64,000 nucleotides of DNA from Roseovarius halotolerans (GTDB lineage: Bacteria; Pseudomonadota; Alphaproteobacteria; Rhodobacterales; Rhodobacteraceae). The DNA is taken from the NCBI RefSeq assembly GCF_900172255.1, contig NZ_FWFU01000002.1, positions 434,001 through 498,000 of the forward strand, read 5' to 3'. The notes under the pieces are model-generated. The model was not told where the DNA came from. It ran no database searches and saw nothing but the letters and a program-made list of their open reading frames with translations. Position numbers and translations under genes: made by a program. Within the stretch, counting starts at the first letter, position 1, and every line of letters begins with the position of its first letter. Below, piece by piece: positions 25,136-33,501 of this stretch.

Positions 25136-25762
25136 TCAGCCGCCCGCTGCTGCCGCCTTGGCGACGCGGTTCGGATCCCAGTCGTCCAGCACCTTGCTGT
25201 TATCGTCGCTGTCATATTCACGCAGCACCCGTCCGGTGACGCCGGGCAGGGTGGCGAAGGATTCCGACAGGCGGATCGGTGACCATGTGGTCGATATCGA
25301 CTCGGGGTAAATCTGTGCGAGCAGGGTCGAGGTGGCGCGCGCGCAATGCGCCGAAGGGACCGGGCCGTTAGTCTTGGCCAGCTGCAACACGCGTTCGGCG
25401 GTGGCGGGACTGACATCGAGCTTCTGGACATGGACGCGGAAGGTCTCACGCGCGTGATAGCGGGTATAGACATCCTCGACCTGGGGGGTGATGCCATAGA
25501 CCACGTCGTTCCGTTCGGGCAGTGTTTCATGCTTGAACGACCCGGCGGGATCGAAGATCACCCGCTCGGAGGCGTTGACCATCAGCGAGCTGTGCGCTCC
25601 GGCGCCGGTGCGGTTGTTGATCATCGTGTAGAGGGTCAGGCGCGGCGGCCCGTCGTGCTGGTAGCTGGCTTTCGCCACGGCCTCGTCAGGTGCCCAGACT
25701 TCGGCCGCGGTGCAGCCCGACAACCCCAGCGCAGCACAAACCGCAAAAACCCAACCACGCAT
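25136..25762 (-). CDS. Putative lipoprotein, unknown function
   Basis: 208 residues. MRGWVFAVCAALGLSGCTA is a lipoprotein signal with lipobox LSGC, so the mature protein starts at Cys17 and is membrane-anchored. The rest (LTLYTMINNRTGAGAHSSLM, GSFKHETLPERNDVVYGITP, NGPVPSAHCARATSTLL) matches a conserved Rhodobacteraceae family without a known role. The ATG at 25762 has AAGGGGA 5 bases upstream. The frame stays open to 25894, across a small cytochrome oxidase gene, but that part is not used. It is downstream of the cytochrome oxidase subunit IV gene on the same strand. Confidence 0.75.
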   Translation of the reverse strand: MRGWVFAVCAALGLSGCTAAEVWAPDEAVAKASYQHDGPPRLTLYTMINNRTGAGAHSSLMVNASERVIFDPAGSFKHETLPERNDVVYGITPQVEDVYTRYHARETFRVHVQKLDVSPATAERVLQLAKTNGPVPSAHCARATSTLLAQIYPESISTTWSPIRLSESFATLPGVTGRVLREYDSDDNSKVLDDWDPNRVAKAAAAGG

Positions 25763-25765
25763 CAC

Positions 25766-25813
25766 TATCCCCTTGCCCGCGCCGGTCACGGTGCCCTTAC
25801 CAGTGCCGGTGAC
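25766..25813 (-). repeat. Imperfect 24-base tandem duplication in the coxIV-lipoprotein spacer
   Basis: Two adjacent 24-base units (25790-25813 and 25766-25789) match at 17 of 24 positions. Each contains ACCGGC followed by AAGGG. The proximal unit supplies the ribosome binding site of the lipoprotein gene. The first unit also overlaps a small hairpin (GCCGGTG / CACCGGC) without a T run. Confidence 0.5.
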
Positions 25814-25829
25814 GGCACCGGCGGTTTCA

Positions 25830-25964
25830 TCAGCCGTTGACGAGGGCCAGGAAGACCAGGAAGCCGATGATCCCGACGCAGGACCAGGCAACAATCCTGA
25901 CGAAACCGTCGAAGGTTTTTTCCTGCACTTCGATGTTCATATCGCCATGCTTGTGTTCAGCCAT
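25830..25964 (-). CDS. aa3-type cytochrome c oxidase subunit IV
   Basis: 44 residues, below the size limit of many gene finders. It begins MAEHKHGDMNIEVQEKTFDG and ends in one transmembrane helix (FVRIVAWSCVGIIGFLVFL) and ALVNG. This is the bacterial cytochrome c oxidase subunit IV family of alphaproteobacteria, a single-helix accessory subunit of the aa3 oxidase. The large oxidase subunits are not in this window. The order downstream is the lipoprotein gene after a 67-base spacer with a tandem duplication. Confidence 0.88.
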   Translation of the reverse strand: MAEHKHGDMNIEVQEKTFDGFVRIVAWSCVGIIGFLVFLALVNG

Positions 25965-26067
25965 GTTTCCCGTGTCCTTCATGTTCGCCGTTGCGATGAA
26001 AATCAGCAAGTTGGATACTGCATTTCTTGAGGGCTGTCACCCTCCAAGCTGACGCGGGCGAGAGGCC

Positions 26068-26514
26068 TTATGCGAGATCCTCGAAAAGGCGGAAACCGAT
26101 GCGGCGCGGTGGATCCTGCTCCACCCGTTTGGGCAGGGCGCGCAGCATCACATTGAGTTGGCTGACATGCTGCACAAGCTGGTTGCGCGCACCGCTGGCA
26201 TCGGTGCCGTAGAAGGTCACGATATCGGGCTCAAAATAGCCCATCCCCTCGATGCGCAGCACGCCCGCGTCGCCGCCGGTGAAGCCCATTGCCACCTCAT
26301 GCGCGTTGTCGAGCTGTTCCTCGAAATTCTTGATGTAGAGAATCAGGCGCTCATAGGCCCATTCGGCGGGGCTTTTCTGTTCGAGGGATTTGCGGCGCAT
26401 ACCTTCGGGCAGGTCTTCGCAGGGCGGGGTGTCCGGGTCGGAATGGACCTCGTGACGGCGCGGCAGCGCGTCGCTTTCGTGATATTCCGCCGAGGTTCGG
26501 ATCTCGTCATCCAT
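26068..26514 (-). CDS. DUF6173 family protein
   Basis: 148 residues. The N-terminal third is charged and probably disordered; the conserved part starts at SPAEWAYERLILYIKNFEEQ and includes EVAMGFTGGDAGVLRIEGMG, PDIVTFYGTDASGARNQLVQ and HVSQLNVMLRALPK. I recognise this as the DUF6173 family; function unknown. It has no signal peptide. It starts only 7 bases after the MBL hydrolase gene ends, so it is probably the last gene of the acyl-CoA dehydrogenase/MBL unit. The 103 bases after it hold a weak hairpin (26026-26048). Confidence 0.75.
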   Translation of the reverse strand: MDDEIRTSAEYHESDALPRRHEVHSDPDTPPCEDLPEGMRRKSLEQKSPAEWAYERLILYIKNFEEQLDNAHEVAMGFTGGDAGVLRIEGMGYFEPDIVTFYGTDASGARNQLVQHVSQLNVMLRALPKRVEQDPPRRIGFRLFEDLA

Positions 26515-26520
26515 ATGCGC

Positions 26521-27567
26521 CTATCCTTTCGCCTGCCAGAGCCACGCGCCATCGGCGGCGCGCGTGCTGCGTGTCACTTCGCCAGCGTGATACAGGTGAT
26601 TGAGATGCGCAACCGACTCGACCAGCGCCAGCCCGTAGGTGCCTTCGTCGATTCGGCGCTTGAAGAGGGGCGCGAAGCATTCGGCGGCGGTTTTGGGGCT
26701 GGCGAGATGCAGGCGCAGGCGATCCAGCGCGCCGTGGTGGTTTTCGATCAGCTGGCGCATCCGCACGGGAAGGCCGGTGAACGGCAGTTTATGGCCCGAG
26801 AGCACGAGGTGATCCTCATGCGCGAGCGCCGCCAGCCGGCCACAGGATTCGAGCCATTCGCCCACCGGGTCGGCATCGGGCTCGGTCGGATAGACACCCA
26901 GATTGGGACTGATCGAGGCGATGATCTGATCGCCGGCGATCACGAGATTGTCATCCCGACTCCAGAGGGTCAGGTGCTCTGGCGCGTGGCCGTGACCGAT
27001 GTGAACATCCCAGGCGCGCCCGCCCGCGCGCAGGGTGTCGCCCTGTTTCACGCGGGTATAGCCCACCGGGATCGGGTGGCAGCTATCGGCGAAATTGAAC
27101 GGTCGCGCGGATTTGCGCGCCTCGTAGATCGCGGGGTCCATTCCGGCGCGGCGCCAGTAGGCCAGCGCCTGATCGCTGGGGCGTTGCTCGACATCGAGGA
27201 TGAGCATCCGCGCCAGAAGCCAGGCGGTGCGGGTGGCTACGAGTTCGGCGCCGAAACGCTCCATCAGCCAGCCCGCCATGCCGATATGGTCGGGGTGGTG
27301 GTGGGTCAGGATCACGCGCGACACGGGCCGCCCCTGAAGCGGGCCGGTCAGCAGTTTTTCCCAGAGAGCGGTGCTGCGGGCGGACTGGATTCCGGTATCG
27401 ACGACGGTCCAGCTGTCGCCCTCGTCGAGGGCGTAGACATTGACGTGATCGAGCGCCATCGGCAACGGCAGGCGAATCCACAGCACGCCGGGGGCGACGG
27501 TGATCGCCTCGCCCTCGTCCGGGGACTCGCGCCAGGGGTAGCGCAGGGGTTCCGCGGCGCCATCCAT
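26521..27567 (-). CDS. Metallo-beta-lactamase-fold hydrolase
   Basis: 348 residues. VILTHHHPDHIGMAGW is the HxHxDH zinc motif, preceded by WTVVDTGIQS; IGHGHAPEHLTLWS and LVIAGDQIIASISPN give further metal ligands. A C-terminal winged helix-like region (FKRRIDEGTYGLALVESVAHLNHLY) follows. The domain arrangement resembles LACTB2-like or hydroxyacyl thioester hydrolases. The ATG at 27567 overlaps the stop of the acyl-CoA dehydrogenase gene by one base (TGATG), so the pair is coupled, and a thioester or lactone substrate is likely (inference). Confidence 0.88.
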   Translation of the reverse strand: MDGAAEPLRYPWRESPDEGEAITVAPGVLWIRLPLPMALDHVNVYALDEGDSWTVVDTGIQSARSTALWEKLLTGPLQGRPVSRVILTHHHPDHIGMAGWLMERFGAELVATRTAWLLARMLILDVEQRPSDQALAYWRRAGMDPAIYEARKSARPFNFADSCHPIPVGYTRVKQGDTLRAGGRAWDVHIGHGHAPEHLTLWSRDDNLVIAGDQIIASISPNLGVYPTEPDADPVGEWLESCGRLAALAHEDHLVLSGHKLPFTGLPVRMRQLIENHHGALDRLRLHLASPKTAAECFAPLFKRRIDEGTYGLALVESVAHLNHLYHAGEVTRSTRAADGAWLWQAKG

Positions 27568-29285
27568 CAGGCCGAAAGATCCTCTGGCGAAAGCGCATAG
27601 AGCCCGTCGGCGCCGGAGGTGGCATGGGCCAGCAGGCCCTGATGTTCGGGCAGGAGGCGGGTGATGTAGAATCGCGCGAGATGCGTTCGTGCGCCGGCGC
27701 TGTCCTCGGCCATCGCGGCGGCAAGGTGGTAATGCCCGCCGAGCACCCGGGCGAAACCGGCAAGGAAGGGCGTGGCCCCGGCGAAACGCTGGTTGGGATC
27801 GGTGGCCGCAAGCATCCAGTCGAGCGCCTCGCGCAGGGTTTCGGAGGCCTGCCAAACCGGCTCGGCAAGGTCGGGAAGGCGGGCGCGGGCGGCTTCTGCG
27901 CGCGCTTCGATCTCGTCGAGAAGCGCATGCGCGGCCTCGCCATCGTCCATCAGCTTGCGGGCGACAAGGTCCATCGCCTGAATCCCGTTGGTGCCCTCGT
28001 AGATCGCGGTGACGCGCACATCGCGCAGATACTGCGCGGCGCCGGTTTCCTCGATATAGCCCATGCCGCCATGCACCTGCACGCCAAGATCGGCGACCTT
28101 GATGCCGGTATCGGTACCGAAGGCCTTGGCGATGGGGGTGAGAAGCGCCGCGCGCGCCGCCCATTCGGGCGCCTCGGTAGCGGTTTCCATGTCGATGGCG
28201 ACGGCGCAATCGAGCGCAATGGCGCGCGCGGCGAAGGTTTCGGCCTTCATCACCGTCAGCATCCGGCGGATATCGGCGTGGTCGATGATCGTGCCGGTGC
28301 CGTCCTCGATCGGGCTGCGGCCCTGCCTGCGCTCCTGCGCATAGGCCAGGGCGTGCTGGAAGGCGGCTTCGGCGACGCCGATGCCCTGCCCGCCCACCCC
28401 AAGGCGGGCGTTGTTCATCATGGTGAACATGGCGCGCATCCCGTCATGTTCGCGCCCCACCAGCCAGCCGGTCGCGCCGTCATACTGCATCACGCAGGTC
28501 GGGCTGCCATGCAGGCCCATCTTGTGTTCGAGGCTGACGACCGAAAGGTCATTGGCGCGCCCCGGCGCGCCGTTTTCATCGGGAATGAACTTGGGCACCA
28601 GAAAGAGGCTGATCCCCTTGGTTCCAGGCGCGCCCCCCGGAAGGCGGGCCAGCACGAGGTGGCAGACATTCTCGCAAAAGTCGTTGTCGCCCCAGCTGAT
28701 ATAGATTTTCTGCCCGGTGATCGCGTGGCTGCCATCGCCATTCGGTTCGGCCCGCGTGGCGAGCGCGCCGACATCCGACCCGGCCTGAGATTCGGTCAGG
28801 TTCATGGTGCCGGCCCATTCGCCGCTGACCAGTTTGGGCAGGTAGAGCGCCTTCAACTCGTCGCTGGCGTGATGCTCCAGCGCCTCGATCTGGCCCTGGG
28901 TCATCAGCGGGTGAAGTTGCAGCGACAGGCAGGCGGCGCTCATCATTTCGTTGACCGAGGCGGTGAGGGCCATCGGCAGGCCCATGCCGCCATATTCAGG
29001 GTCGGCGGCGATCGACACCCAGCCGCCTTCGGCGATGGCCTTGTAGCCCTCGGCGAAACCCGGCGAGCTGCGCAGGACGCCGTTCTCGAGCCGCGCCGGG
29101 TGAAGATCGCCTGCGCGCTGCAGTGGCGCGAGAACGGTATCGCACATGCGGCCCGCCTCGGTCAGAATGGCGGCGGTCATGTCAGGTGTGGCCTCGGCAA
29201 AGCGGTCCGTGGCGGCGACCCGCGAGAGGCCGACGACGTGATCGAGAATGAACTGGTAATCCTGAACGGGTGCGCGATATGGCAT
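27567..29285 (-). CDS. Acyl-CoA dehydrogenase (long form with C-terminal domain)
   Basis: 572 residues. An FAD-dependent enzyme that introduces a trans-2 double bond in acyl-CoA. Conserved parts: MPYRAPVQDYQFILDHVV (the N-terminal extension of this subfamily), MNLTESQAGSDVGALATRAE, GMRAMFTMMNNARLGVGGQG, and VQVHGGMGYIEETGAAQYLRD followed by AIYEGTNGIQAMDL with the catalytic Glu. A C-terminal helical domain follows. ATG at 29285 has GGAGG 7 bases upstream; a GTG sits one codon earlier. It is the first gene of a unit with the MBL hydrolase and DUF6173 genes. Confidence 0.93.
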   Translation of the reverse strand: MPYRAPVQDYQFILDHVVGLSRVAATDRFAEATPDMTAAILTEAGRMCDTVLAPLQRAGDLHPARLENGVLRSSPGFAEGYKAIAEGGWVSIAADPEYGGMGLPMALTASVNEMMSAACLSLQLHPLMTQGQIEALEHHASDELKALYLPKLVSGEWAGTMNLTESQAGSDVGALATRAEPNGDGSHAITGQKIYISWGDNDFCENVCHLVLARLPGGAPGTKGISLFLVPKFIPDENGAPGRANDLSVVSLEHKMGLHGSPTCVMQYDGATGWLVGREHDGMRAMFTMMNNARLGVGGQGIGVAEAAFQHALAYAQERRQGRSPIEDGTGTIIDHADIRRMLTVMKAETFAARAIALDCAVAIDMETATEAPEWAARAALLTPIAKAFGTDTGIKVADLGVQVHGGMGYIEETGAAQYLRDVRVTAIYEGTNGIQAMDLVARKLMDDGEAAHALLDEIEARAEAARARLPDLAEPVWQASETLREALDWMLAATDPNQRFAGATPFLAGFARVLGGHYHLAAAMAEDSAGARTHLARFYITRLLPEHQGLLAHATSGADGLYALSPEDLSA

Positions 29286-29415
29286 CACCCTTCCTCCTGT
29301 CCTTGTGCGTTGGGGCGGCTTGGCATAAATGCTGCGCCCCTATATGCATTGCGTCCGAGCCTAGCCTACCCGCGCCGCCTCTGCCAGCAACCCGAACGCC
29401 ACGTCAGAAAATCGC

Positions 29416-30381
29416 ATGAGCCCGATCACCGAACTCCTTGCCCCCGACGAGACCGGCCATGCGCGCGCCGCCGAGATTCTGCGCGATGGCGGGCTGGTCG
29501 CGTTTCCGACCGAGACGGTTTACGGGCTGGGCGGGGATGCGCGCAACGACCGCGCCGTGGCCGGTATCTTCGAGGCAAAGGGGCGGCCACGGTTCAATCC
29601 GCTGATCGTGCATGTGAACAGCGCCGAGACCGCGCGGACCTATGTGGAATGGCCCGAACACGCGGCGCGGCTGGCAAAGGCGTTCTGGCCGGGGCCGCTG
29701 ACGCTGGTGTTGCCGCTCAGGGCGGGTTCCGGGTTGTCGCCGCTGGTGACGGCGGAGCTTGCGACGCTGGCGATCAGGGTGCCCGCGCATCCGGTGGCGC
29801 GCGATCTGCTGAAGGCTTTCGGCGGGCCGGTGGCCGCGCCTTCGGCCAATCCGTCGGGGCGGATCAGCCCGACCTGTGCGCGGCATGTGGCCGAGGGGCT
29901 GAGCGGGCGGATCGAGGCGATCATGGATGGCGGGGCCTGCGGGGTCGGCGTGGAATCGACGATCCTGGGGTTCAGGGACGGGCCGGATGGCACGACGCAG
30001 GCCGTGGTGCTGCGTCCCGGCGGCATCGCCAGCGAGGAGATCGAAGCGGTTCTGGGCGCGCCGGTGCTGCGGGGCGAAGCCGACGGCAAGATCAGCGCGC
30101 CGGGACAGTTGGCATCGCATTATGCGCCGGGAGCCGGGGTGCGGCTCAATGCAGACGACAGGCGCGAGGGCGAGCTGCTGTTGGGTTTCGGCCCGGTCGA
30201 GTGTGATCTGAACCTGTCGGAAACCGGCGATCTGCGCGAGGCGGCGGCGAACCTGTTTCATCACCTGCACGCGCTCGATGCGCGCGGCGCGACGGTGATC
30301 GCGGTGTCGCCGATCCCGCAGACCGGGCTCGGTGCCGCGATCAATGACCGGCTCAGCCGCGCGGCCGCACCGCGGGACTGA
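29416..30381 (+). CDS. tsaC: L-threonylcarbamoyladenylate synthase (Sua5 type)
   Basis: 321 residues, the long Sua5-type form with a C-terminal extension. It makes threonylcarbamoyl-AMP for the universal t6A37 modification of ANN-reading tRNAs. LVAFPTETVYGLGGDA, FEAKGRPRFNPLIVH, FWPGPLTLVLPL and APSANPSGRISPT are the YrdC signature; SAPGQLASHYAPG begins the Sua5 domain. Divergent from the acyl-CoA dehydrogenase gene across 130 bases, in which I see no clear promoter. Confidence 0.94.
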   Translation: MSPITELLAPDETGHARAAEILRDGGLVAFPTETVYGLGGDARNDRAVAGIFEAKGRPRFNPLIVHVNSAETARTYVEWPEHAARLAKAFWPGPLTLVLPLRAGSGLSPLVTAELATLAIRVPAHPVARDLLKAFGGPVAAPSANPSGRISPTCARHVAEGLSGRIEAIMDGGACGVGVESTILGFRDGPDGTTQAVVLRPGGIASEEIEAVLGAPVLRGEADGKISAPGQLASHYAPGAGVRLNADDRREGELLLGFGPVECDLNLSETGDLREAAANLFHHLHALDARGATVIAVSPIPQTGLGAAINDRLSRAAAPRD

Positions 30382-30405
30382 GCGGGCCGGAATGACGGCA
30401 GAACG

Positions 30406-30933
30406 CTACTGACAGCGTTTCTGGGCTTCTTCCATCGCGGCGGTATATCCCAGAAGCGAGAACGTATCCTTGGTGGTCGTCCCGCGCGATGAGCGCGCCG
30501 TAAGCACCGCATCCGCGCCACGTTTCATTGCGGCGATGATCTTGGCGTCATCGGAGGTGTTGGCGGGCCAGGCCCATTCGCCCTCGGTGAACATCTCGAA
30601 TTCGGCGCCGTCCACGGTGACGGTGACGGTGGAGCCGCCCGCGAAGGGATAACCGCCGGTGAAGGCCACCTGGCCGTTCACCCCTGCCTCGGGGCGAAAG
30701 AAGGTCATCAGAAGGATGTCGCCACGCCGGACCGCAACGACGCGGCCGTCCTTGGTGTTCACCGTTTCAGTGGGGGACGAGACCGCCCAGCATTCGCGCG
30801 GATCGTTATCTTCAAACACGCTCCAGGCCGTTTCGGCGGCGACCTGATTGGTGCTTTCCTGCTGCGCCCATACGCCGGTTGCCGCCAGCGTGAGAAATGC
30901 GCCAGCGCAGCCGCATGCGATACGTGATACCAT
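30406..30933 (-). CDS. Invasion-associated locus B (IalB) family exported protein
   Basis: 175 residues. A signal peptide (SRIACGCAGAFLTLAATGVWAQ) is followed by AWSVFEDNDPRECWAVSSPTET, DILLMTFFRPEAGVNGQVAF and a C-terminal SLLGYTAAMEEAQKRC, the pattern of the IalB family. The family name comes from Bartonella; in free-living bacteria its role is not known. The ATG at 30933 has GGAGG 7 bases upstream. It converges with tsaC, 24 bases away, and is divergent from the asparaginase gene. Confidence 0.8.
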   Translation of the reverse strand: MVSRIACGCAGAFLTLAATGVWAQQESTNQVAAETAWSVFEDNDPRECWAVSSPTETVNTKDGRVVAVRRGDILLMTFFRPEAGVNGQVAFTGGYPFAGGSTVTVTVDGAEFEMFTEGEWAWPANTSDDAKIIAAMKRGADAVLTARSSRGTTTKDTFSLLGYTAAMEEAQKRCQ

Positions 30934-31109
30934 ATGTCCAGCCTCCAAGCTGTCCTAGCCTCAAATTGCGGACGTGCGACCCTCCGTTGGTGGAGTTGTG
31001 CCTTGCACCGCCCTTTCCTACTCGACATAGCAATATTAGCCTGAAACAGGCGAGACATGAAAGACGCAATTGGCGGAAAACCGCACAGACCAAGCGACCG
31101 GAGGCCCAG

Positions 31110-32105
31110 ATGACCGACCCAGTTGAAATGACCGAAGTTCTGCGCGGTCCGTTGGTGGAAAGCATCCATCGCGGCCATGCGGTGATCTGCGACGCTGCGG
31201 GCGAGGTCGTGGAGGCCTGGGGCGACCCGGATGCGGTGATCTATCCGCGCAGTTCGGCCAAGATGATACAGGCGCTGCCGCTGGTGGAAAGCGGCGCGGC
31301 GAAGGCGCGCGGTCTGACATCGGAGCATCTGGCGCTGGCCTGCGCGTCGCATAACGGCGCGGCGATCCATACCGACCGGGTGAATGCGTGGCTGGCGGAC
31401 CTGGGCCTGAGCGATGATGATTTCCGCTGCGGCGCGCATATGCCCAAGGACGAACCGGCGCGGGACGCCCTGATCCGCGCTTATGCGCAACCCTGCCAGG
31501 TGCATAACAACTGTTCGGGCAAACATGCCGGGTTCCTGACGCTGACGCAGCATATGGGCTGGGGGCCGGATTACGTGGAGCCCGACCACCCGATGCAGCG
31601 TGCCTGCCTCGAGGCCTTCGAGGATGTGACCGCCGAGACCAGCCCCTGTTTCGGGATCGACGGCTGTTCGGCGCCCAATTTCGCGACCTCGCTCAAGGGT
31701 ATGGCCCGCGCGATGGCGTGGTTCGCCAGTGCACAAGAGGATGGCGGCTCGCGCGAGAACGCGGCGGTGCAGCTGTGGCAGGCGATGGTGAAGCATCCCG
31801 AGCTGGTGGCGGGAGAAGCCCGCGCCTGCACCGAATTGATGCGCGCCTGCAAGGAGCCGGTCGCGCTCAAGACCGGGGCCGAGGGATTCTTTATCGCGAT
31901 CATACCGGGGCGCAAGCTGGGCGTGGCGATGAAATGCGCCGATGGCGGCACCCGCGCGGCGGAATGCACGATCACGGCGATCCTGTCGCGGCTCGGGGTT
32001 CTGGACGCCGACCATCCGGCGGCACGCACATTCATGAATGCGCCGATCCTCAACTGCCGGGGAATCGAAACCGGCACGATCAGGCCCGTCGCCGGCCTGT
32101 TCTGA
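31110..32105 (+). CDS. Asparaginase (Rhizobium-type AsnA II family)
   Basis: 331 residues. Conserved: VLRGPLVESIHRGHAVICDA, YPRSSAKMIQALPLVESGA with the Ser-Ser-Ala-Lys motif, ACASHNGAAIHTD, HNNCSGKHAGFLTL, GIDGCSAPNFATSL and the C-terminal NCRGIETGTIRP. This is the R. etli-type asparaginase fold, unrelated to E. coli AnsB; it hydrolyses L-asparagine to aspartate and ammonia. The ATG at 31110 has GGAGG 6 bases upstream; the frame is open further upstream across the divergent gene but without a binding site. The following 286 bases hold only weak inverted repeats. Confidence 0.9.
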   Translation: MTDPVEMTEVLRGPLVESIHRGHAVICDAAGEVVEAWGDPDAVIYPRSSAKMIQALPLVESGAAKARGLTSEHLALACASHNGAAIHTDRVNAWLADLGLSDDDFRCGAHMPKDEPARDALIRAYAQPCQVHNNCSGKHAGFLTLTQHMGWGPDYVEPDHPMQRACLEAFEDVTAETSPCFGIDGCSAPNFATSLKGMARAMAWFASAQEDGGSRENAAVQLWQAMVKHPELVAGEARACTELMRACKEPVALKTGAEGFFIAIIPGRKLGVAMKCADGGTRAAECTITAILSRLGVLDADHPAARTFMNAPILNCRGIETGTIRPVAGLF

Positions 32106-32391
32106 GTCGGCGCGCGGCGCGCGGCAGGTTCCCGCCTGTCACGCCGCGGCGGAGAGTCTGCGGGTCCTTGCGCAAAAGCGCCCTTGCGCCGGGCGGGTTC
32201 CCGCCGCTGCCGTGCGACGGCATGGTCAGTGGCGGTAAGGTGCTGATCGCAAGCGATGATTCCGGCCTGTTTCCGCAGATTTCGGGGGCGAAGCACGCAG
32301 CACGCAGACATATGGCCCGCCCGGCCCCACGTTGCATGGCAGAGGGCAATCGCGCCCTCGTCAATGACAACGTGAAAGAAGGACATTTCCC

Positions 32392-32643
32392 ATGTTCAAG
32401 ACAACGACCGCAGCAACCTTCGCTCTCGCTCTCGCACTGCCGGGCGCCGCACTGGCCAACATGGCCGACATGGATGCCGATGGCGACGGTGCCGTGACCA
32501 TGTCGGAATTCCAGCAGGCCTATCCCGATGCGGAGGCCGGCACGTTCTCGGCGGTCGACACGAATGCCGATGGCAGCCTGACCGAAGAAGAGCTGACCGC
32601 CGCCATGGAAGCAGGCAAGCTGCCCGAGAAATCGGGCGGGTAA
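32392..32643 (+). CDS. Small exported EF-hand protein
   Basis: 83 residues. A signal peptide (FKTTTAATFALALALPGAALA) is followed by two EF-hand loops: DMDADGDGAVTMSEF and DTNADGSLTEEEL, each with Asp at positions 1, 3, 5 and Glu at 12. It should bind calcium in the periplasm or outside the cell. Small EF-hand proteins of this kind are frequent in roseobacters; no specific role is known. A long G/C hairpin follows at 32664. Confidence 0.85.
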   Translation: MFKTTTAATFALALALPGAALANMADMDADGDGAVTMSEFQQAYPDAEAGTFSAVDTNADGSLTEEELTAAMEAGKLPEKSGG

Positions 32644-32663
32644 TCCCCGGCCCGCCCGAGAAG

Positions 32664-32694
32664 GGCGCGCGCGCATCCCTTCCGCGCGCGCGCC
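32664..32694 (+). terminator. Strong GC hairpin after the EF-hand gene (possible terminator)
   Basis: GGCGCGCGCGC and GCGCGCGCGCC form a perfect 11-bp stem around a 9-base loop, 20 bases after the stop codon. No T run follows, so it may act as a Rho-linked or mRNA-stabilising hairpin rather than a classical terminator. Confidence 0.5.
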
Positions 32695-32792
32695 GCTTCG
32701 ACGATCCCCCGCGCCCGTGTCGCCCCTGGTGACGCGGGCGTTTCACGTCATGCGCCTTGCCAGCGCGTGGCTTTGCTGAAATGATCGGTGCT

Positions 32793-32950
32793 GTTCTCAG
32801 GGCGGGGTGAAATTCCCCACCGGCGGTAAGAGGCGCGCCAACCGGCGCATCCCGAGCCCGCGAGCGCCCCGGTATCATGGATCATGTCCGGGGGTCAGCA
32901 GATCTGGTGTGACTCCAGAGCCGACGGTTACAGTCCGGATGGAAGAGAAC
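32793..32950 (+). promoter_or_regulatory. FMN riboswitch (RFN element)
   Basis: Closing stem GTTCTC (32793-32798) pairs with GAGAAC (32945-32950). Between them lie the RFN landmarks: AGGGCGGGGTGAAATTCCCC, ACCGGCGGTAA, GAGCCCGCGAGCGC, GGTCAGCAGATCTGGTGT, and GAGCCGACGGTTACAGTCCG with GGATGGAAGAGAAC. FMN binding in such leaders reduces flavin synthesis or uptake. Here it precedes ribH by about 90 bases. Confidence 0.95.
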
Positions 32951-32960
32951 GTCAGGACCG

Positions 32961-32984
32961 GCGGGGCAATCATGCGCGCCCCGC
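32961..32984 (+). promoter_or_regulatory. Candidate expression-platform hairpin of the riboswitch
   Basis: GCGGGGC (32961-32967) and GCCCCGC (32978-32984) form a perfect 7-bp stem 10 bases after the aptamer. No T run follows and the ribH binding site is 40 bases further on, so whether it works as an attenuator is uncertain. Confidence 0.4.
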
Positions 32985-33041
32985 GCCTTCCTGTCGTGCT
33001 GCGCCTTGGGTGAGACGTGTCGACAAGGAAAGGGACCTGCC

Positions 33042-33479
33042 ATGACACACACCCGCTATGCATTCATCAAGGCCAATTGGCATGCCGATATCGTGGACCG
33101 CGCGCTTGAGGGGTTTCATGACCTCATCGCGCCCGAACAGGTGGATGTCTTCGATGTGCCCGGCGCGTTCGAGATGCCGCTGCTGGCGCGGGATCTGGCG
33201 TCAACCGGGCGCTATGGCGCGGTGGTGGCGGCGGCGCTGGTCGTGGATGGCGGCATTTATCGCCATGACTTCGTGGCGCAGGCCGTGGTGGACGGGCTGA
33301 TGCGCGCGGGGCTGGACAGTGGCGTGCCGGTCTTGTCGGTGTCGCTGACGCCGCATCAATACCAGGATACGGCGCATCACAACGCCGTCTTCGCCGCGCA
33401 TTTCGCCCAGAAGGGACGAGAGGCCGCCGAGGCGGCGCTGGCGATCGGGCGCACCCGCGCGGCGCTGAACGCCGCCTGA
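33042..33479 (+). CDS. ribH: 6,7-dimethyl-8-ribityllumazine synthase
   Basis: 145 residues. It condenses the ribityl-uracil intermediate with dihydroxybutanone phosphate, the step before riboflavin. YAFIKANWHADIVDRALEGF, DVFDVPGAFEMPLLARDL and VSLTPHQYQ with the shortened His loop place it with the RibH2-type (Brucella-like) isozyme rather than classical RibH. The ATG at 33042 has AAGGAAAGGGA upstream. It is a single gene under the FMN riboswitch; the other rib genes are elsewhere, so this is probably a second, flavin-repressed copy (inference). Confidence 0.9.
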   Translation: MTHTRYAFIKANWHADIVDRALEGFHDLIAPEQVDVFDVPGAFEMPLLARDLASTGRYGAVVAAALVVDGGIYRHDFVAQAVVDGLMRAGLDSGVPVLSVSLTPHQYQDTAHHNAVFAAHFAQKGREAAEAALAIGRTRAALNAA

Positions 33480-33501
33480 GGCCTGCCCCTGACTTTGCGG
33501 G

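Noticed and set aside
26026-26048. Hairpin CTTGAGGG / CCCTCCAAG after the DUF6173 gene as a terminator
   Set aside because: It lacks a T run on the transcribed side and contains a bulge, so I noted it but did not call it.
27568-28209. N-terminal extension of the MBL hydrolase frame
   Set aside because: The extra part is out of phase with, and inside, the acyl-CoA dehydrogenase gene; the TGATG junction at 27567 gives the natural start.
27624-29415. Long plus-strand open frame over the acyl-CoA dehydrogenase gene
   Set aside because: Antisense shadow; its second half lies over tsaC in another frame. No recognisable domain.
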